64,000 nt of DNA from Teichococcus rhizosphaerae (GCF_002631185.1 NZ_PDNU01000031.1:24685-88684); one strand, 5' to 3'; positions 22,960-32,871 are shown, counted from the first letter of the stretch. The notes: generated by a model not told the origin, from the sequence alone. Translations and numbers: made by a program.

Positions 22960-22974
22960 GTCAGGTGATGCTTC

Positions 22975-24228
22975 TCAATGCGCATGACCGGCTTCGGACT
23001 TGCTGAGTTCGGCCCGGAGCGAGAAGGCGTTGCCGACCGCGATCTCCGTCCCGGCGTCCAGCCCGAAGACGACCTCGTAGCCGTTCGCGTCCTCGCGCCC
23101 GAGCGCCACCTCGCGCAGCTCGAAGCCCTCCTCGTTCCGGACGAAGACGACCTTGTTGCCCTCGACCTCCTGAACGGCCTCCCGGGGCACGAGCACGTCC
23201 ACGGGCTGCTCGGCCGTCGAGAGGTGCGCCGTGACGAAGCCACCGGCCCGCCAGGCACCGTCGGCGTTGGGGATCTCGGCCACGGCCCGCGCCGAGCGGG
23301 TCTCGGGGTCCAGGACCGGGCTCAGGAAGACGATCTTCCCTTCCGCGCGCGCGTCCCCCTCGCCGGTGACGAGGACGGTCTGGCCCTGCCGGGCCATCGG
23401 GACGTCCCGCGGCGGGATGGTCATCTCGACCCAGAGGGTGGACAGGTCAGCGACCGAGAAGACCTCCGCGTCGGCGGCGACGGCGGCGCCGAGGACGGCG
23501 TTGCGGGCCGTCACTCGGCCCGCGATGGGCGCGCGGAGCTCCAGGCGCCGCAGGGTGGCGGCGGGCTGGCGGGCCAGTGCCGCGACCTCGGCCTCCGACA
23601 GGCCGAAAGCCGCGAGCCGGGCACGGCCAAGGTCGACCTTGATGCGGGCGTCCTCGGCCGCGGTGCGGGCCTGGAGGAACTCCTGCTCGGCGGAGATGCG
23701 CTGGCGCCAGAGGCGGGCCTCCCGCGCCAGGGTGGTCTCGGCGAGGGCGGCGACCCGGGTGGCCGCCAGGAACTCGCCCTTGGCGTCGGCCACCTCGCGG
23801 CTCTCGAGCACCGCCAGCACGTCGCCCTTGGCGACCTCGTCGCCCAGGGTCTTGCGCACCTCGGAGACGATGCCGCCGAGGCGGGCGGTCACCCGCGCCT
23901 GCCGGTCCTGGCTGGCGGACAGGACGCCGGGCACGGCCGCCCGGCTTACCAGCACGCCAGGTTGAACCGCGGCGACGCGGATCCCGGCCGCCTCGACCTG
24001 CTCGGCGGTCATCTCGATGTGACCTTCCTCGCCTTCGGCGTGCTCTCCGCCCTCGGCATGGCCGTGCCCGTCACCTTTCGGGGTTTCTGCGGACGCCGGT
24101 GACGCCCCGACGGCGGGCGGCACGGGCAGGCCCACGAGGTTGCGGGTGGCTTCGGGGATGGAGGGGAAGACGGTGGCGACCGCGAGCCCGCCAAGGGCGG
24201 CCCCGGCCATCAAGGTCATGCGGAGCAT
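22975..24228 (-). CDS. czcB: CzcB-type periplasmic adaptor (membrane fusion protein)
   Basis: 417 residues linking CzcA to CzcC. N-terminal signal/anchor, His-rich segment (GDGHGHAEGGEHAEGEEGH, about 52-70), then lipoyl halves flanking a coiled-coil hairpin (about 150-225) and beta-barrel domains; the C-terminus is again His-bearing (EAGHAH). The His clusters suggest metal capture in the periplasm, as in CzcB. ATG 24228 is chosen because it overlaps the czcC stop (TGATG); a frame open to 24492 is inside czcC. Confidence 0.93.
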   Translation of the reverse strand: MLRMTLMAGAALGGLAVATVFPSIPEATRNLVGLPVPPAVGASPASAETPKGDGHGHAEGGEHAEGEEGHIEMTAEQVEAAGIRVAAVQPGVLVSRAAVPGVLSASQDRQARVTARLGGIVSEVRKTLGDEVAKGDVLAVLESREVADAKGEFLAATRVAALAETTLAREARLWRQRISAEQEFLQARTAAEDARIKVDLGRARLAAFGLSEAEVAALARQPAATLRRLELRAPIAGRVTARNAVLGAAVAADAEVFSVADLSTLWVEMTIPPRDVPMARQGQTVLVTGEGDARAEGKIVFLSPVLDPETRSARAVAEIPNADGAWRAGGFVTAHLSTAEQPVDVLVPREAVQEVEGNKVVFVRNEEGFELREVALGREDANGYEVVFGLDAGTEIAVGNAFSLRAELSKSEAGHAH

Positions 24229-25550
24229 CAACGCGCACTCCTGGTCTGGATGTTCATGGGCTGGGGCGGCGCGGCGGGCGCCTCGCCCCGCAGGCGCTGC
24301 ACGGCCGCGCGGATGGTGTGGAAGTCGCGGTAGGCCTCGACCAGCTGGGCGCGGGTGTCCGAGAGGGCGCGTTGCGCGTCCAGGACTTCCAGGAAGCCGA
24401 AGCGGCCCTCGCTGAACCCGCCCGACGCGAAGCGGGCCGCCTGCTCGGCGGACGGCAGGGCGGTGCGGCGGAGGCTCTGCACGGTGCGCCAAGCGAGCGC
24501 CAGGCGCTCCTCCGCGGCCACCAGTTGGGCGACGAGCGCGCTGCGCCCCCGCTCGGCCGCCACCTCAGCCTGGGTCAGCTCGGCGTGGGCCCGGGCGATG
24601 CCACCCTGGTTGCGGTCGAAGAAGGGAAGCGGGATGGAGGCGCCCGCGACGAAGGCGGTCTCGCCTGTGTCGCCGAACCGGCGCACGTCGGCGTTTACGG
24701 TCAGGTCGGGCACCGCGTTGGAACGCTGGAGATTGAGGTTGGAGCGCTGCTGCGCGATGGCGGCGTCCAGCCGGGCCAGTTCGGGGTTCGCCGCCAGCCG
24801 GGCCAGGGGATCGGCCTGCGCGGGGCGCGTGGGGGCTGGCCCGATGTCCTCGAACCAGGGCTGGCGCGGCGCCAGTGCGACCCGCGGCACGCCGATGAGG
24901 ACAGCCAGGTCGGCCAGGGCGATCTCGACCTCGCGCTGAGCCCGTTCGGCGGCGATGTCGGCGGTGACCCGCACGACTTCGGCCCGCTCGGCCTGCAGGA
25001 GCGGGTCGCGGCCCGCCTCGACCCGGCCACGGGAGGCCCGCAGCGTCTCGGCGGCGAGACGTGCGCGCCCACGCTCCACCTCGGCCAACCGGCTCGCGGC
25101 CTCCGCCGCCGCCAGGGCGGTGACGACCTCGCGCGCGACCTCCAACCGCACCCCATTGAAGTCGAGCTCGGCCACGGCCGTGTTCCGGGCCGCGTAGTCC
25201 ATCCGGGCGCCGCGCTTGCCACCCAGCTCGATGCGCTGGGACAGGCCAATCGTGGTCTCCAGCGTCGTGAAGCCCCGGTTCTCGTTGCGGCCGCCGAAGC
25301 CGCCGAAGTTCTCGAAGGAACTGTTAAGCTCCGGGTTTGGGCGCAGCCGCGCCTGCAGGGCGTCCGCCTGCACGGCCTGCCGGGCGGCCCCGGCACCCCG
25401 GAGCGTGGGGGATACGTTGAGCGCTGCCTCGACCGCCTGCTGGGGCGAGGTGATGGTGAGCGGAGCCGCGGCCGGGTGAGCGTTTTGCGCGCGGGCCATG
25501 ACCGGGGCGACGGCGAGGACCGCCGCCAAGCAGAAGACCTTGATTGTCAT
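24228..25550 (-). CDS. czcC: CzcC-type outer-membrane channel (TolC family)
   Basis: 440 residues with a signal peptide (LAAVLAVAPVMARA). Two repeats of long amphipathic helices (AAEAASRLAEVERGRARLAAETL; QAEVAAERGRSALVAQLVAAEERL, given in part) form the TolC-like barrel and tunnel, with strand segments such as ETTIGLSQRIELGGKR. First gene of the czcCBA cluster; AGGTG precedes ATG 25550. A small exported protein gene sits just upstream on the same strand. Confidence 0.92.
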   Translation of the reverse strand: MTIKVFCLAAVLAVAPVMARAQNAHPAAAPLTITSPQQAVEAALNVSPTLRGAGAARQAVQADALQARLRPNPELNSSFENFGGFGGRNENRGFTTLETTIGLSQRIELGGKRGARMDYAARNTAVAELDFNGVRLEVAREVVTALAAAEAASRLAEVERGRARLAAETLRASRGRVEAGRDPLLQAERAEVVRVTADIAAERAQREVEIALADLAVLIGVPRVALAPRQPWFEDIGPAPTRPAQADPLARLAANPELARLDAAIAQQRSNLNLQRSNAVPDLTVNADVRRFGDTGETAFVAGASIPLPFFDRNQGGIARAHAELTQAEVAAERGRSALVAQLVAAEERLALAWRTVQSLRRTALPSAEQAARFASGGFSEGRFGFLEVLDAQRALSDTRAQLVEAYRDFHTIRAAVQRLRGEAPAAPPQPMNIQTRSAR

Positions 25551-25635
25551 CGAAGCACCTGAAAAGCGAGCCGTAAGCAGCCCACGCAGGCGCTCCCTCA
25601 GGAGGCCGTGCGTGGCCGACAGGAACAGGCAGGCT

Positions 25636-26001
25636 TCAGGCGCGGGGGGGTTTGGTCAGCAGTTCCGACGGTCCGGGCACAAGGGCGTGCGCCGGGGCAA
25701 AGGAACTTCTTGGGGAGGCTTCGTCGGCCGGTGGACACATGGCGACGGCGGACGAGCGGAGCAGCGCGACATGGCCGCAGAACGGGCCGCTACCGTGACC
25801 CGGCAGCGTGTCCGGTCGGGCCGCGGGCTCCTCGTCCACGCCTTCGGAGAAGGCGGCCTCGATGGCGGCCATCGGTCCACCCGCCGCGTCGTCTGCCGCG
25901 TGCGCGGGCATGACGGCGAGCAGGATTGCCAGCGCGCAGAAGATCGCGATGATCCCCGCGCGAAGCGCCGACACGACCGACGATGTGCCCTTGGTCCACA
26001 T
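25636..26001 (-). CDS. Small exported or membrane protein upstream of czcC
   Basis: About 121 residues from ATG 26001 (other in-frame ATGs at 26028 and 26154). Strong hydrophobic segment AGIIAIFCALAILLAVMPAHA ending in a signal-peptidase-like site, then an acidic stretch and two Cys (FCGHVALL, VAMC) before a Pro-rich tail. No family recognised. It lies 85 bases before czcC and could be the first gene of the czc transcript; CzcI/NccN-like small proteins often hold this place, but similarity is not evident. Confidence 0.5.
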   Translation of the reverse strand: MWTKGTSSVVSALRAGIIAIFCALAILLAVMPAHAADDAAGGPMAAIEAAFSEGVDEEPAARPDTLPGHGSGPFCGHVALLRSSAVAMCPPADEASPRSSFAPAHALVPGPSELLTKPPRA

Positions 26002-26333
26002 GCCAGGAGCCGGACTAGTCGATTTCATCGGGCCTGTCACGCAAACGGGCATGTCCGCTCCTGGCCCCGAATCACCTGAAGCCCAAGCCCACGCTTTGCG
26101 AATGGGCTTCGCCCGGAGCACGGGCCTTGGGCGGGGAGCGGAGACAGGGGGCATGCGGGCCGGAACTTCCTCCTCGGGAGGCCGCCATCTACCACGCGTC
26201 GCCGCCCGGACTATCCGCCATCTGGCGCCGTCACAAAACGATGCGCCTCCGTCAGCGGGGCATGAAAAATCGCCGGTAGCCTTTCGTCAGCGGCACGGGC
26301 AGCGCTCCTGTCCGCCACCTGGAAAGGATCCCT
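26002..26333. other. Divergent intergenic region
   Basis: About 330 bases between the leftward small gene before czcC and the rightward gene at 26334. It must hold promoters for both. I saw no MerR-type dyad and no credible gene. Confidence 0.4.
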
Positions 26334-26921
26334 ATGATGCTGAAGTTCGCACTCGTGGCAGGCGCGTTGATGGTGGTCTCCACCGGCCTGTCGGCCCAGG
26401 AAGCCAGCCTCCGCTGCCCGGCGCCGGGCAGCAAGGTCGAGCGGACCAACCTGCCGACGATCGCCTACCGCGGCGCCGACCCCGCGTCCCCCCTCGTCTG
26501 CCTCGACCAGGCGCGTCAGCCGCGCTTCCTGGGCTACTGGAGCACGCAGTCGGCCTTCTTCAACGCCGGGGGCAAGCAGCTCCTGTCGACCTTCGCGGAA
26601 TGGAAGGGCGGCCCGAGCCGCGTGGTCAACATCGACTACTTCGGCAGCGACCGCTACGGCAACAGCACCACCGCCAACGAGAAGTGGCAGATCCTGGGCC
26701 AGGAGCGGGTTGACGTGCACGCCGGGTCCTTCGACGCGGTGAAGGTGCGCCGGATCTTCTCCATCGTGGGGACGAACTACGTCTTCACGGAGACGCTGTG
26801 GATCGACCGGGCGAGCGGCACGCCGGTCAGGTCCGTCGTGGACCACATGAACGCCACCATGAGTCCCGACGTGACCAGCTGGCAGGCCACCGAGGTGATC
26901 ACCCGCCCGTCGGGTTCCTGA
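26334..26921 (+). CDS. Exported protein of unknown function
   Basis: 195 residues; GGAAAGGATCC lies just before ATG 26334. Signal peptide (FALVAGALMVVSTGLSA) with cleavage before QEASL. The mature part has two Cys that may pair (SLRCPAP, LVCLDQ), and reads as a beta-rich fold (VDVHAGSFDAVKVRRI; TLWIDRASGTPVRSVVDHM), like periplasmic DUF3108-type barrels, though I cannot assign it. A clear terminator follows, separating it from the two-component genes. Confidence 0.7.
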   Translation: MMLKFALVAGALMVVSTGLSAQEASLRCPAPGSKVERTNLPTIAYRGADPASPLVCLDQARQPRFLGYWSTQSAFFNAGGKQLLSTFAEWKGGPSRVVNIDYFGSDRYGNSTTANEKWQILGQERVDVHAGSFDAVKVRRIFSIVGTNYVFTETLWIDRASGTPVRSVVDHMNATMSPDVTSWQATEVITRPSGS

Positions 26922-26944
26922 CCACCGCATCCGAGGACAGGGCG

Positions 26945-26986
26945 GGAGCTGCCCGACGCCACCAGGGCGCGGGCAGCTCCTTCTTT
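26945..26986 (+). terminator. Rho-independent terminator
   Basis: Perfect 11-bp stem GGAGCTGCCCG / CGGGCAGCTCC with a 14-base loop, followed by TTCTTT. It lies 24 bases after the stop of the preceding gene. Confidence 0.85.
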
Positions 26987-27084
26987 GTGACCAGCGGCAA
27001 TAGACAGTAACTTGCTTCCGGCGGCAGCGCAGGTGATGGCTCCCGGAAACACTTCGAAGTAAAGCCGGACCAAGCGCCAGAAGA

Positions 27085-27855
27085 ATGAAGAACCCGGAGC
27101 CAGGTTATATTATAACGAGTACCGACGATCCGCCCGTGCTGTCCGGCGAGGGCTTCAGCATCCTCCTCGTCGAGGACAACGGCGACCTCCGCGCCCTGCT
27201 GCTCCAGATGCTGCGGCGGAGCGGTTTCCGGGCCAACGGGGCGAGGAACGCCGTGGAGATGCGGGACATCATGGAAGGCAGCCACGTCGACCTGCTCCTC
27301 CTCGACGTCATGCTCCCCGGCATCTCCGGCTTCGAGATCTGCCGGGAGATCAGGGCGAGGAGCGCGGTGCCCATCATCCTGCTGACCGCCCTCGGCGAGG
27401 CCCACGATCGGGTCATCGGGCTCGAACTGGGTGCGGACGACTACATCGTAAAGCCGCCGGACTCGCGGGAACTGGTGGCGAGGATCCGCGCCGTGCTCCG
27501 CAGGCGCCAGCGGATGAGCCCGGAGGAGCAGGACGCCAGGCGCGACCGGGCGGAGTTCCGGGGCTGGCTGCTGGACACCCGGCAGCGCGAGCTGACGGCC
27601 CCGGACGGCAGCCGGATCGAGCTCACCAGCGGCGAGTACGACCTGCTCCTCGCCTTCGTGGAGCGCCCCCAGCGCATCCTCTCGCGCGAGCAGCTGCTCG
27701 ACATCGCGCGCGGCCGGGCGCTGGGCGGCCTCGAGCGGTCGGTCGACGCGCAGATCAGCAGGCTCCGCTCCAAGCTCGGCGGGCGCGGCGAGGAGATCAT
27801 CAAGACGCTCCGGGGCGCCGGGTACATGCTCGCCGCCCCAGTGAGCTGGCGGTGA
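27085..27855 (+). CDS. OmpR-family response regulator (system 1)
   Basis: 256 residues. Receiver domain (about 24-140) with acidic pocket VEDN, phospho-acceptor D74 (LLLLDVMLPG) and KPP; winged-helix DNA-binding domain in the C-terminal 100 residues (LTSGEYDLLLAFVERPQRIL, RGAGYML). Overlaps the kinase start by 4 bases. An alternative start is GTG 27136. It is closer to regulator 3 (40213) than to regulator 2 (33791): both share SGEYDLLLAFVERPQRIL and RELVARIRAVLRR. Targets are probably the neighbouring efflux or copper genes. Confidence 0.9.
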   Translation: MKNPEPGYIITSTDDPPVLSGEGFSILLVEDNGDLRALLLQMLRRSGFRANGARNAVEMRDIMEGSHVDLLLLDVMLPGISGFEICREIRARSAVPIILLTALGEAHDRVIGLELGADDYIVKPPDSRELVARIRAVLRRRQRMSPEEQDARRDRAEFRGWLLDTRQRELTAPDGSRIELTSGEYDLLLAFVERPQRILSREQLLDIARGRALGGLERSVDAQISRLRSKLGGRGEEIIKTLRGAGYMLAAPVSWR

Positions 27856-29177
27856 CGGCGTCTCGACGCCCGCGGTGGCTGAACTCCTTCGCACTGCTGA
27901 TCCTCGCGCCCGGCGCGCTGGCGCTCGTCGTGCTCCTCGGGGTCAGCCTCGCCCTGCACGGCTACATCCTCCGTGGGGCCGCCGAGCGCGGCGCGGCGGA
28001 GGTGGCGGTGTCCCGCATCTACTCGACGGTCCGGCAGATCGCCTCGCTTCCACCCGACGAGCGGACAGGCGCGGCCAGGCGCAACTCCACTCCCGACATG
28101 GAGGTGGAGTGGTCCGCGCGCACGGCCGTGCCCGACGGCAGCGACCTCGACGACGATCTCAGGGCCATCGTGTCCGGCCCGCCGGAGTGGCGGGCCGTCC
28201 GTGTCAGGCTGGATGCGTCCGGCACCTCCGGGAATGTCCAGGACGTCGCGATCAGCGTCCAACTGGCGGACAGCACGTGGGTGAACGCCCGGCTCCGCGC
28301 GGTCTCGCTGCTCAGCGCCGACGACATGGCCTTCCGCATCGCCATCATCCTGACGGCGGTGACGCTCCTGGCGCTTGCGGCCTTCGCCTCCCGTCTGGTC
28401 GCCAAGCCAATGGCCCTCCTGGCCACGCGTGCGCGGAACCTGCCTGCCGACGGTGTCCTCAAGCTGGACGGGCTGGCTTCGCCCACCGAGGTGCGGGAGG
28501 TCGCCGAAGCCCTGGAGGCCGCGACGTCCCGAACCAGGGAACTGCTGCAGCAGCGGTCGCTGGCCCTTGGCGCGCTCTCGCACGACCTGCTCTCGCCACT
28601 CGCCCGCATGCGCCTCAGGGCGGAGGACATCGCCGACGGCCATGCCAGAGGCCGGATGCTCCAGGACGTCCGCGAGATGGCCGAGATGGTGACGGACGTC
28701 TTGGCCTATCTGCGTGGCGGGGATGGCGGGGAAGCCGCGACGAGGATTTCGTTGGTCTCGCTGGTTCAGGTGGTGGTCGATGAGTGCGCCGAGGAGGGTG
28801 CCCTCCTCGAGGAGCGTGACTACCAGGACTCCACTGTCCTCGCGCAACCGACGGCCCTGAAGCGTGCGATCCGCAACGTGCTCGGCAACGCCATCAAGTA
28901 CGGGCGCTCCCCCTGGGTGGAGGTGCTCCGACGCGGGGATGAGGCCGTCGTGGCCGTGGGCGACAGCGGCCCGGGCGTGGCGCCGGTCGATCTCGAACGG
29001 GTCTTCGAGCCGTTCTTCCGGGCGGACGAGGCGCGGGCGGCGGGTGAAGGAAGCGGACTTGGGCTGCCCACCGCCAAGGCCATCGCCGAGGCCCATGGCG
29101 GCCGCCTGGAGATGCAGAGCGTCCAGGGCATCGGGACTGTCGTGAAGCTCACCCTCCCAAGTGCCCGGGCGGCCTGA
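27852..29177 (+). CDS. Sensor histidine kinase (system 1)
   Basis: 441 residues, GTG start overlapping the regulator stop. Two membrane segments (about 13-37 and 158-180) enclose a periplasmic sensor; a HAMP-like linker leads to the H-box GALSHDLLSPLARMRLR with H244. ATPase motifs are IRNVLGNAIKYG, GDSGPGV and GSGLGLPTAKAI. The H-box has HDLLSP in place of the common HDLRTP, shared in style with kinase 3 (HDLMSP). The sensor has no obvious Met or His cluster, so the signal cannot be named. Confidence 0.9.
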   Translation: MTASRRPRWLNSFALLILAPGALALVVLLGVSLALHGYILRGAAERGAAEVAVSRIYSTVRQIASLPPDERTGAARRNSTPDMEVEWSARTAVPDGSDLDDDLRAIVSGPPEWRAVRVRLDASGTSGNVQDVAISVQLADSTWVNARLRAVSLLSADDMAFRIAIILTAVTLLALAAFASRLVAKPMALLATRARNLPADGVLKLDGLASPTEVREVAEALEAATSRTRELLQQRSLALGALSHDLLSPLARMRLRAEDIADGHARGRMLQDVREMAEMVTDVLAYLRGGDGGEAATRISLVSLVQVVVDECAEEGALLEERDYQDSTVLAQPTALKRAIRNVLGNAIKYGRSPWVEVLRRGDEAVVAVGDSGPGVAPVDLERVFEPFFRADEARAAGEGSGLGLPTAKAIAEAHGGRLEMQSVQGIGTVVKLTLPSARAA

Positions 29178-29331
29178 CGGCTAGCCTAGGGCGATCGTCC
29201 GCCATTGCTGCCAATTGGCGCTCCAGCCACCTTCCCGTAAGAATTCGATGCAATCCGGTCAGGCCACCGCACGATTGGATCCGTACATCACCGGGCCAGC
29301 GCACCAGGCGCTGTTTACGCAGGAACCGATG

Positions 29332-29661
29332 ATGCCGAAGTCTCGACTGATATGGGCGGCGACCCTTTCTTTCCTCATGGCAGGCTGCGCGGGCCTGGAT
29401 GAATCCCCCTCGTACCCGCGCGTCGTAGCCAACGGCGAGAACACGATCATCGACTATGGCCCAGGTCCGAGGAACAACGTCGCCGGAGGCGGCGCCGTCG
29501 CACTGACCGGCGGGGCGGGCGAAAACCTCACCATCACCTATTTCGACCGCTCCAAGGCGCAGATGCCGCCAGCGGGCATGACACCGGTCATCGCCCAGCA
29601 AGGGGAGAACACGGAGATCGTGTGGGTGCCATCTCCGTCCGGCGCCCTGGCCGCGCGATGA
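29332..29661 (+). CDS. Small lipoprotein with GEN repeats
   Basis: 109 residues; AGGAA is 7 bases before ATG 29332 (ATG 29329 also possible). Lipobox LMAGC, with lipidated C19. The mature part has three short repeats of pattern GEN-x2-I/V-x-Y/W (GENTIIDY, GENLTITY, GENTEIVW) around a Gly-rich NVAGGGAVALTG. The protein at 36990-37352 repeats this layout. No known family is recognised. It follows a two-component system, as does its relative, so it may be a target or signalling partner. Confidence 0.7.
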   Translation: MPKSRLIWAATLSFLMAGCAGLDESPSYPRVVANGENTIIDYGPGPRNNVAGGGAVALTGGAGENLTITYFDRSKAQMPPAGMTPVIAQQGENTEIVWVPSPSGALAAR

Positions 29662-30231
29662 GTTCGCCGTTGCCCCGGCGCTCAGTTCGGCGCGGGGCAC
29701 CGGGATAGCTGCGCGCGATGGTCGTTCCGGGGCGTGCCGCTGGTACGGCATCAACCACCATGCTGCTCGCACCGGATTGTTGATCGAGACGCTCCGGCGA
29801 ACCCTTTGCCGGGTCGCCCTCGCTCATGTCCGCTTCCGCATGCTGCTGCCCCAGGAGCGGACAGGCAGCTTGCGGTCAGACCCAGCCATGACCGCTCAGC
29901 GCCAGTGGCGTTCATCCACACTTCGAAGCCGAGCTCTCCAGAGCGGACACGCGCTGGTCACGTAGGAACGTAGGAACCATGGTCTCCCGTCGTTCCTGGT
30001 GCAGACCGATAGGCGTATCGGTCAAAACGCCAGGCGTCGACCAGGTCGAGCGGAACATGGACCGCTGGGCCGGACGGCTGGTGCCGCTCCATGGCGCAGG
30101 CGGCGCCGCAGCCTGAAATATCTTGTCACACTCGGGCAATCTTCGGCTCGCACTCGGCCGCCATCCTGACCCCGTCACATCGAGCGTGGGCCTTGCCTTT
30201 CCCGCGCCTGCACAGACCGGGAAGCCCAGAG
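29662..30231. other. Long intergenic region before the copper oxidase genes
   Basis: About 570 bases with no convincing gene. It contains a tandem GTAGGAAC pair near 29961-29978 and a perfect palindrome at 30004-30023, listed separately. It probably carries the promoter of the cupredoxin-copA-copB genes. Confidence 0.45.
30004..30023. promoter_or_regulatory. Perfect 8+4+8 palindrome
   Basis: GACCGATA-GGCG-TATCGGTC. It resembles the compact palindromes bound by TetR-type repressors, or could form a hairpin, but no T-run follows. It is 208 bases before the cupredoxin start. Confidence 0.4.
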
Positions 30232-30810
30232 ATGCGTCTTGTCACCTCCGCCGCGGCCGCCGCCCTGGCCCTCCTCGCCATCGTGGCCCAAATCCAGCCC
30301 GCCGCCGCGGACCAGTCCTACCAGGAGTTCGGCGCCCGCGGCCGCGCCGTGGACGCCAAGCGGACGGTCGACATCGTCATGCGCGACAACAGCTACCAGA
30401 CGCAGCGCATCCAGGTCCGGGCCGGTGAGACCGTCCGCTTCCGGGTGCGCAACGCGGGCGAGTTCCTGCACGAGTTCAACATCGGCACCGCAGCCATGCA
30501 CCAGCAGCACCAGCGCGAGATGCGGGCCATGTTCGAGAGCGGCATGATGTCCGCGACCAGCAAGGACGCCATGGCAGGCATGGACCATTCCAGCATGCCG
30601 GGCATGAACCATGGCGCCGGTGGCCACGGCGGCATGAACCACGGCGCGGCGCCGATGCGCCACGACGACCCGAACGCCGTCCTGGTCGAGCCCGGCAAGA
30701 CCGAGGAGATGGTCTTCAAGTTCACCAAGGCCGCCGAACTGGAGTTCGCCTGCAACGTCCCGGGCCACTACGAGGCTGGGATGGTGGGCAACGTCGTCTT
30801 CTCGCGCTGA
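30232..30810 (+). CDS. Exported cupredoxin (blue copper protein)
   Basis: 192 residues with a signal peptide ([20 protein letters not shown]). A plastocyanin/azurin-like fold supplies the type 1 site: H80 (FLHEFN), C174 ([10 protein letters not shown]), H179 and M184. Between the first His and the Cys is a Met/His-rich insert (residues about 90-145: [18 protein letters not shown]) that matches repeats in the CopA oxidase next door. Probably a periplasmic electron or copper carrier for that oxidase. I start at ATG 30232 for its signal peptide; longer frames upstream lack one. Confidence 0.85.
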   Translation: MRLVTSAAAAALALLAIVAQIQPAAADQSYQEFGARGRAVDAKRTVDIVMRDNSYQTQRIQVRAGETVRFRVRNAGEFLHEFNIGTAAMHQQHQREMRAMFESGMMSATSKDAMAGMDHSSMPGMNHGAGGHGGMNHGAAPMRHDDPNAVLVEPGKTEEMVFKFTKAAELEFACNVPGHYEAGMVGNVVFSR

Positions 30811-30856
30811 CCAGCCAGCAAGGGTATGCCGCGCCATCGCGGCCAAGGATCGAACG

Positions 30857-32866
30857 ATGACCAATGACAAGCTGAGCAGGCGGCAGGCGCTGGGCCTCGG
30901 GGTCGCCGCCCTGGCGTTCCCGGCCGCGCCCGCAGCCCTGGCCCAGCCCGCCGTCGGCCGGGCTATGCCGCGCGAGTTCAACCTGACCCTGTCCCACGTG
31001 ACCGCCAACATCACCGGGCGCCGCCGCCCGGCCATGGCCATCAACGGGCAAATTCCGGGTCCCGCTCTGCGCTTCCGCGAGGGCGAGGAGGTGGTGATCA
31101 ACGTCGCCAACCGGCTGCGCGAGCACACCTCGATCCACTGGCACGGCCTGATCCTGCCGAGCGGCCAGGACGGCGTGCCCGGCATCAGCGACGGCTTCCA
31201 GGGCATCGACGCGGGCAGCACGCACCAGTACCGCTTCCCGCTCGTCCAGGCCGGGACCTACTGGTACCACAGCCACTCGGGCCTGCAGGAGCAGTCCGGG
31301 ATCTACGGCTCCATCGTCATCGACCCGGCGACTCCGGAGCCCTTCGGCTACGACCGCGACTACATCATCCAGTTGTCGGACTGGACCGACGAGACGCCGA
31401 GCCACGTCATCGCCAACCTGAAGCGCGATCCCGGCTACTACAACTACAACAAGCGCACCCTGGCCAGCCTGGTCGGCGAGCTCCGCCGCGCACCCGATGG
31501 TGCGGCCCGCTCGGCGATCGTCTCCGACCGCATCATGTGGGGCGATATGCGGATGGACCCGACCGACATCGAGGATGTCGGCGGCTACACTTATCTCGTC
31601 AACGGCCACACTCCGGCGCAGAACTTCACCGCAGTGTTCCGGCCGGGCGAGACGGTACGCCTGCGCTTCATCAACAGCGGCGCCATGTCCCATTTCGACG
31701 TGCGCGTGCCCGGCCTCGAGATGACCGTGGTGCAGGCGCACGGCAACAACGTCCGCCCGGTCACCGTGGATGAGTTCCGCATCGCCCCGGCCGAGACATT
31801 CGACGTCTTGGTCCGCCCGCGCGACGGGCGCCAGTACCAGGTGTTGGCGGAATCCATGGGCCGCCAGGGTTTCGCGCAGTTCAGCCTGGCCACCCAGGAG
31901 GGACTGCCCGCGCTGCCGCTGCCGCCGCACCGCCCGCGCCCGGTCCTGACCATGGCTGACATGGGCATGAACTACGGGCCCAAGGGCCTCGACCGCGGCA
32001 CGCCGATGCCGGAGGTGGACGCGCCCGGCCACGTCGCGCCGATGGACATGGGCGGCATGGACCACTCCGCCATGCCGATGCCCGCCGGAGGCTCCCAGGG
32101 CATGCAGCACGGCGCCGCGGGCGGCATGAACCACGGCAGCATGGCTGGCATGGATCACTCCTCCATGGCGGGCATGGACCACTCGGCGATGCCCGGTATG
32201 AATCACGCGGCGATGTCCGGGATGGACCACTCCGGCATGCAGGGCATGGACCACTCGTCCATGGCCGGGATGAACCACGGCAACATGCCCGGCATGAACC
32301 ATGGCGCGGCGGGCGCCGGTGCCATGGCCGGAATGGACCACGGCGCCATGGGCCATGGCGGCATGGGCCATGGCGGCATGGCGATGCCGGACCCCCTGGT
32401 GAACGACGTCGGCGCGCCGCCGGGCGCCCGCGTGCTGTCCTACCGCGACCTGCGCGCCGCCAGGCCGCTCTACCCGGTGCGCGAGCCGACCCGGATCATC
32501 GAGATCCGGCTGACCGGCAACATGGAGCGGTACTTCTGGTCCATCAACGGCAACAGCTTCAGCCAGGCGCAGCCCATCCAGCTGCACCTCGGCGAGCGGG
32601 CGCGCTTCCGCTTCGTCAACGAGACCATGATGAACCACCCGATGCACCTGCACGGCATGTGGATGATGCCGCAGGTCGGCAACGGGGCCGAGAACCCCTT
32701 GCTGCACACGGTCAACATCAAGCCCGGCTCGACGGTCGACGTGGACATCGAGGCCGACGCGCCCGGCGGCTGGGCCTTCCACTGCCACATGCTCTACCAC
32801 ATGGAGACTGGGATGATGCGCAAGGTGTCGGTCGTGTCGGCGCCCCGCACGGCTGCGGCGCGGTGA
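30857..32866 (+). CDS. copA: CopA-type multicopper oxidase
   Basis: 669-residue periplasmic oxidase that converts Cu(I) to less toxic Cu(II). A twin-arginine signal ([10 protein letters not shown]) indicates folded export. Copper-site motifs appear in order: [19 protein letters not shown] and [12 protein letters not shown]. Between domains 2 and 3 lies a Met/His-rich insert (about residues 395-515) with ten GM(D/N)H units, expected to bind Cu(I). Located 46 bases after the cupredoxin and directly before copB. This is the resistance oxidase, not the P-type ATPase sometimes also called CopA. Confidence 0.95.
   Translation: MTNDKLSRRQALGLGVAALAFPAAPAALAQPAVGRAMPREFNLTLSHVTANITGRRRPAMAINGQIPGPALRFREGEEVVINVANRLREHTSIHWHGLILPSGQDGVPGISDGFQGIDAGSTHQYRFPLVQAGTYWYHSHSGLQEQSGIYGSIVIDPATPEPFGYDRDYIIQLSDWTDETPSHVIANLKRDPGYYNYNKRTLASLVGELRRAPDGAARSAIVSDRIMWGDMRMDPTDIEDVGGYTYLVNGHTPAQNFTAVFRPGETVRLRFINSGAMSHFDVRVPGLEMTVVQAHGNNVRPVTVDEFRIAPAETFDVLVRPRDGRQYQVLAESMGRQGFAQFSLATQEGLPALPLPPHRPRPVLTMADMGMNYGPKGLDRGTPMPEVDAPGHVAPMDMGGMDHSAMPMPAGGSQGMQHGAAGGMNHGSMAGMDHSSMAGMDHSAMPGMNHAAMSGMDHSGMQGMDHSSMAGMNHGNMPGMNHGAAGAGAMAGMDHGAMGHGGMGHGGMAMPDPLVNDVGAPPGARVLSYRDLRAARPLYPVREPTRIIEIRLTGNMERYFWSINGNSFSQAQPIQLHLGERARFRFVNETMMNHPMHLHGMWMMPQVGNGAENPLLHTVNIKPGSTVDVDIEADAPGGWAFHCHMLYHMETGMMRKVSVVSAPRTAAAR
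32040..32390 (+). repeat. Met/His-rich coding repeats inside copA
   Basis: Degenerate tandem repeat of a 12-27 base unit encoding GM(D/N)H(S/G/A) followed by a Met-bearing linker, ten copies by eye. It expresses as a Cu(I)-binding segment. Related units occur in the cupredoxin at about 30570-30660. Confidence 0.8.
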
Positions 32867-32871
32867 CGGCC

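Noticed and set aside
19271..22968. Open frames of over 1,000 codons on both strands across czcA
   Set aside because: Composed of Arg/Ala/Gly/Pro- or His/Asp-rich low-complexity sequence without motifs; the CzcA frame alone has family signatures. High GC removes stop codons from other frames.
32040..32390. Repeat array that could be mistaken for a CRISPR
   Set aside because: Units are degenerate, in frame and encode Met/His motifs; no unique spacers of constant length and no cas genes.
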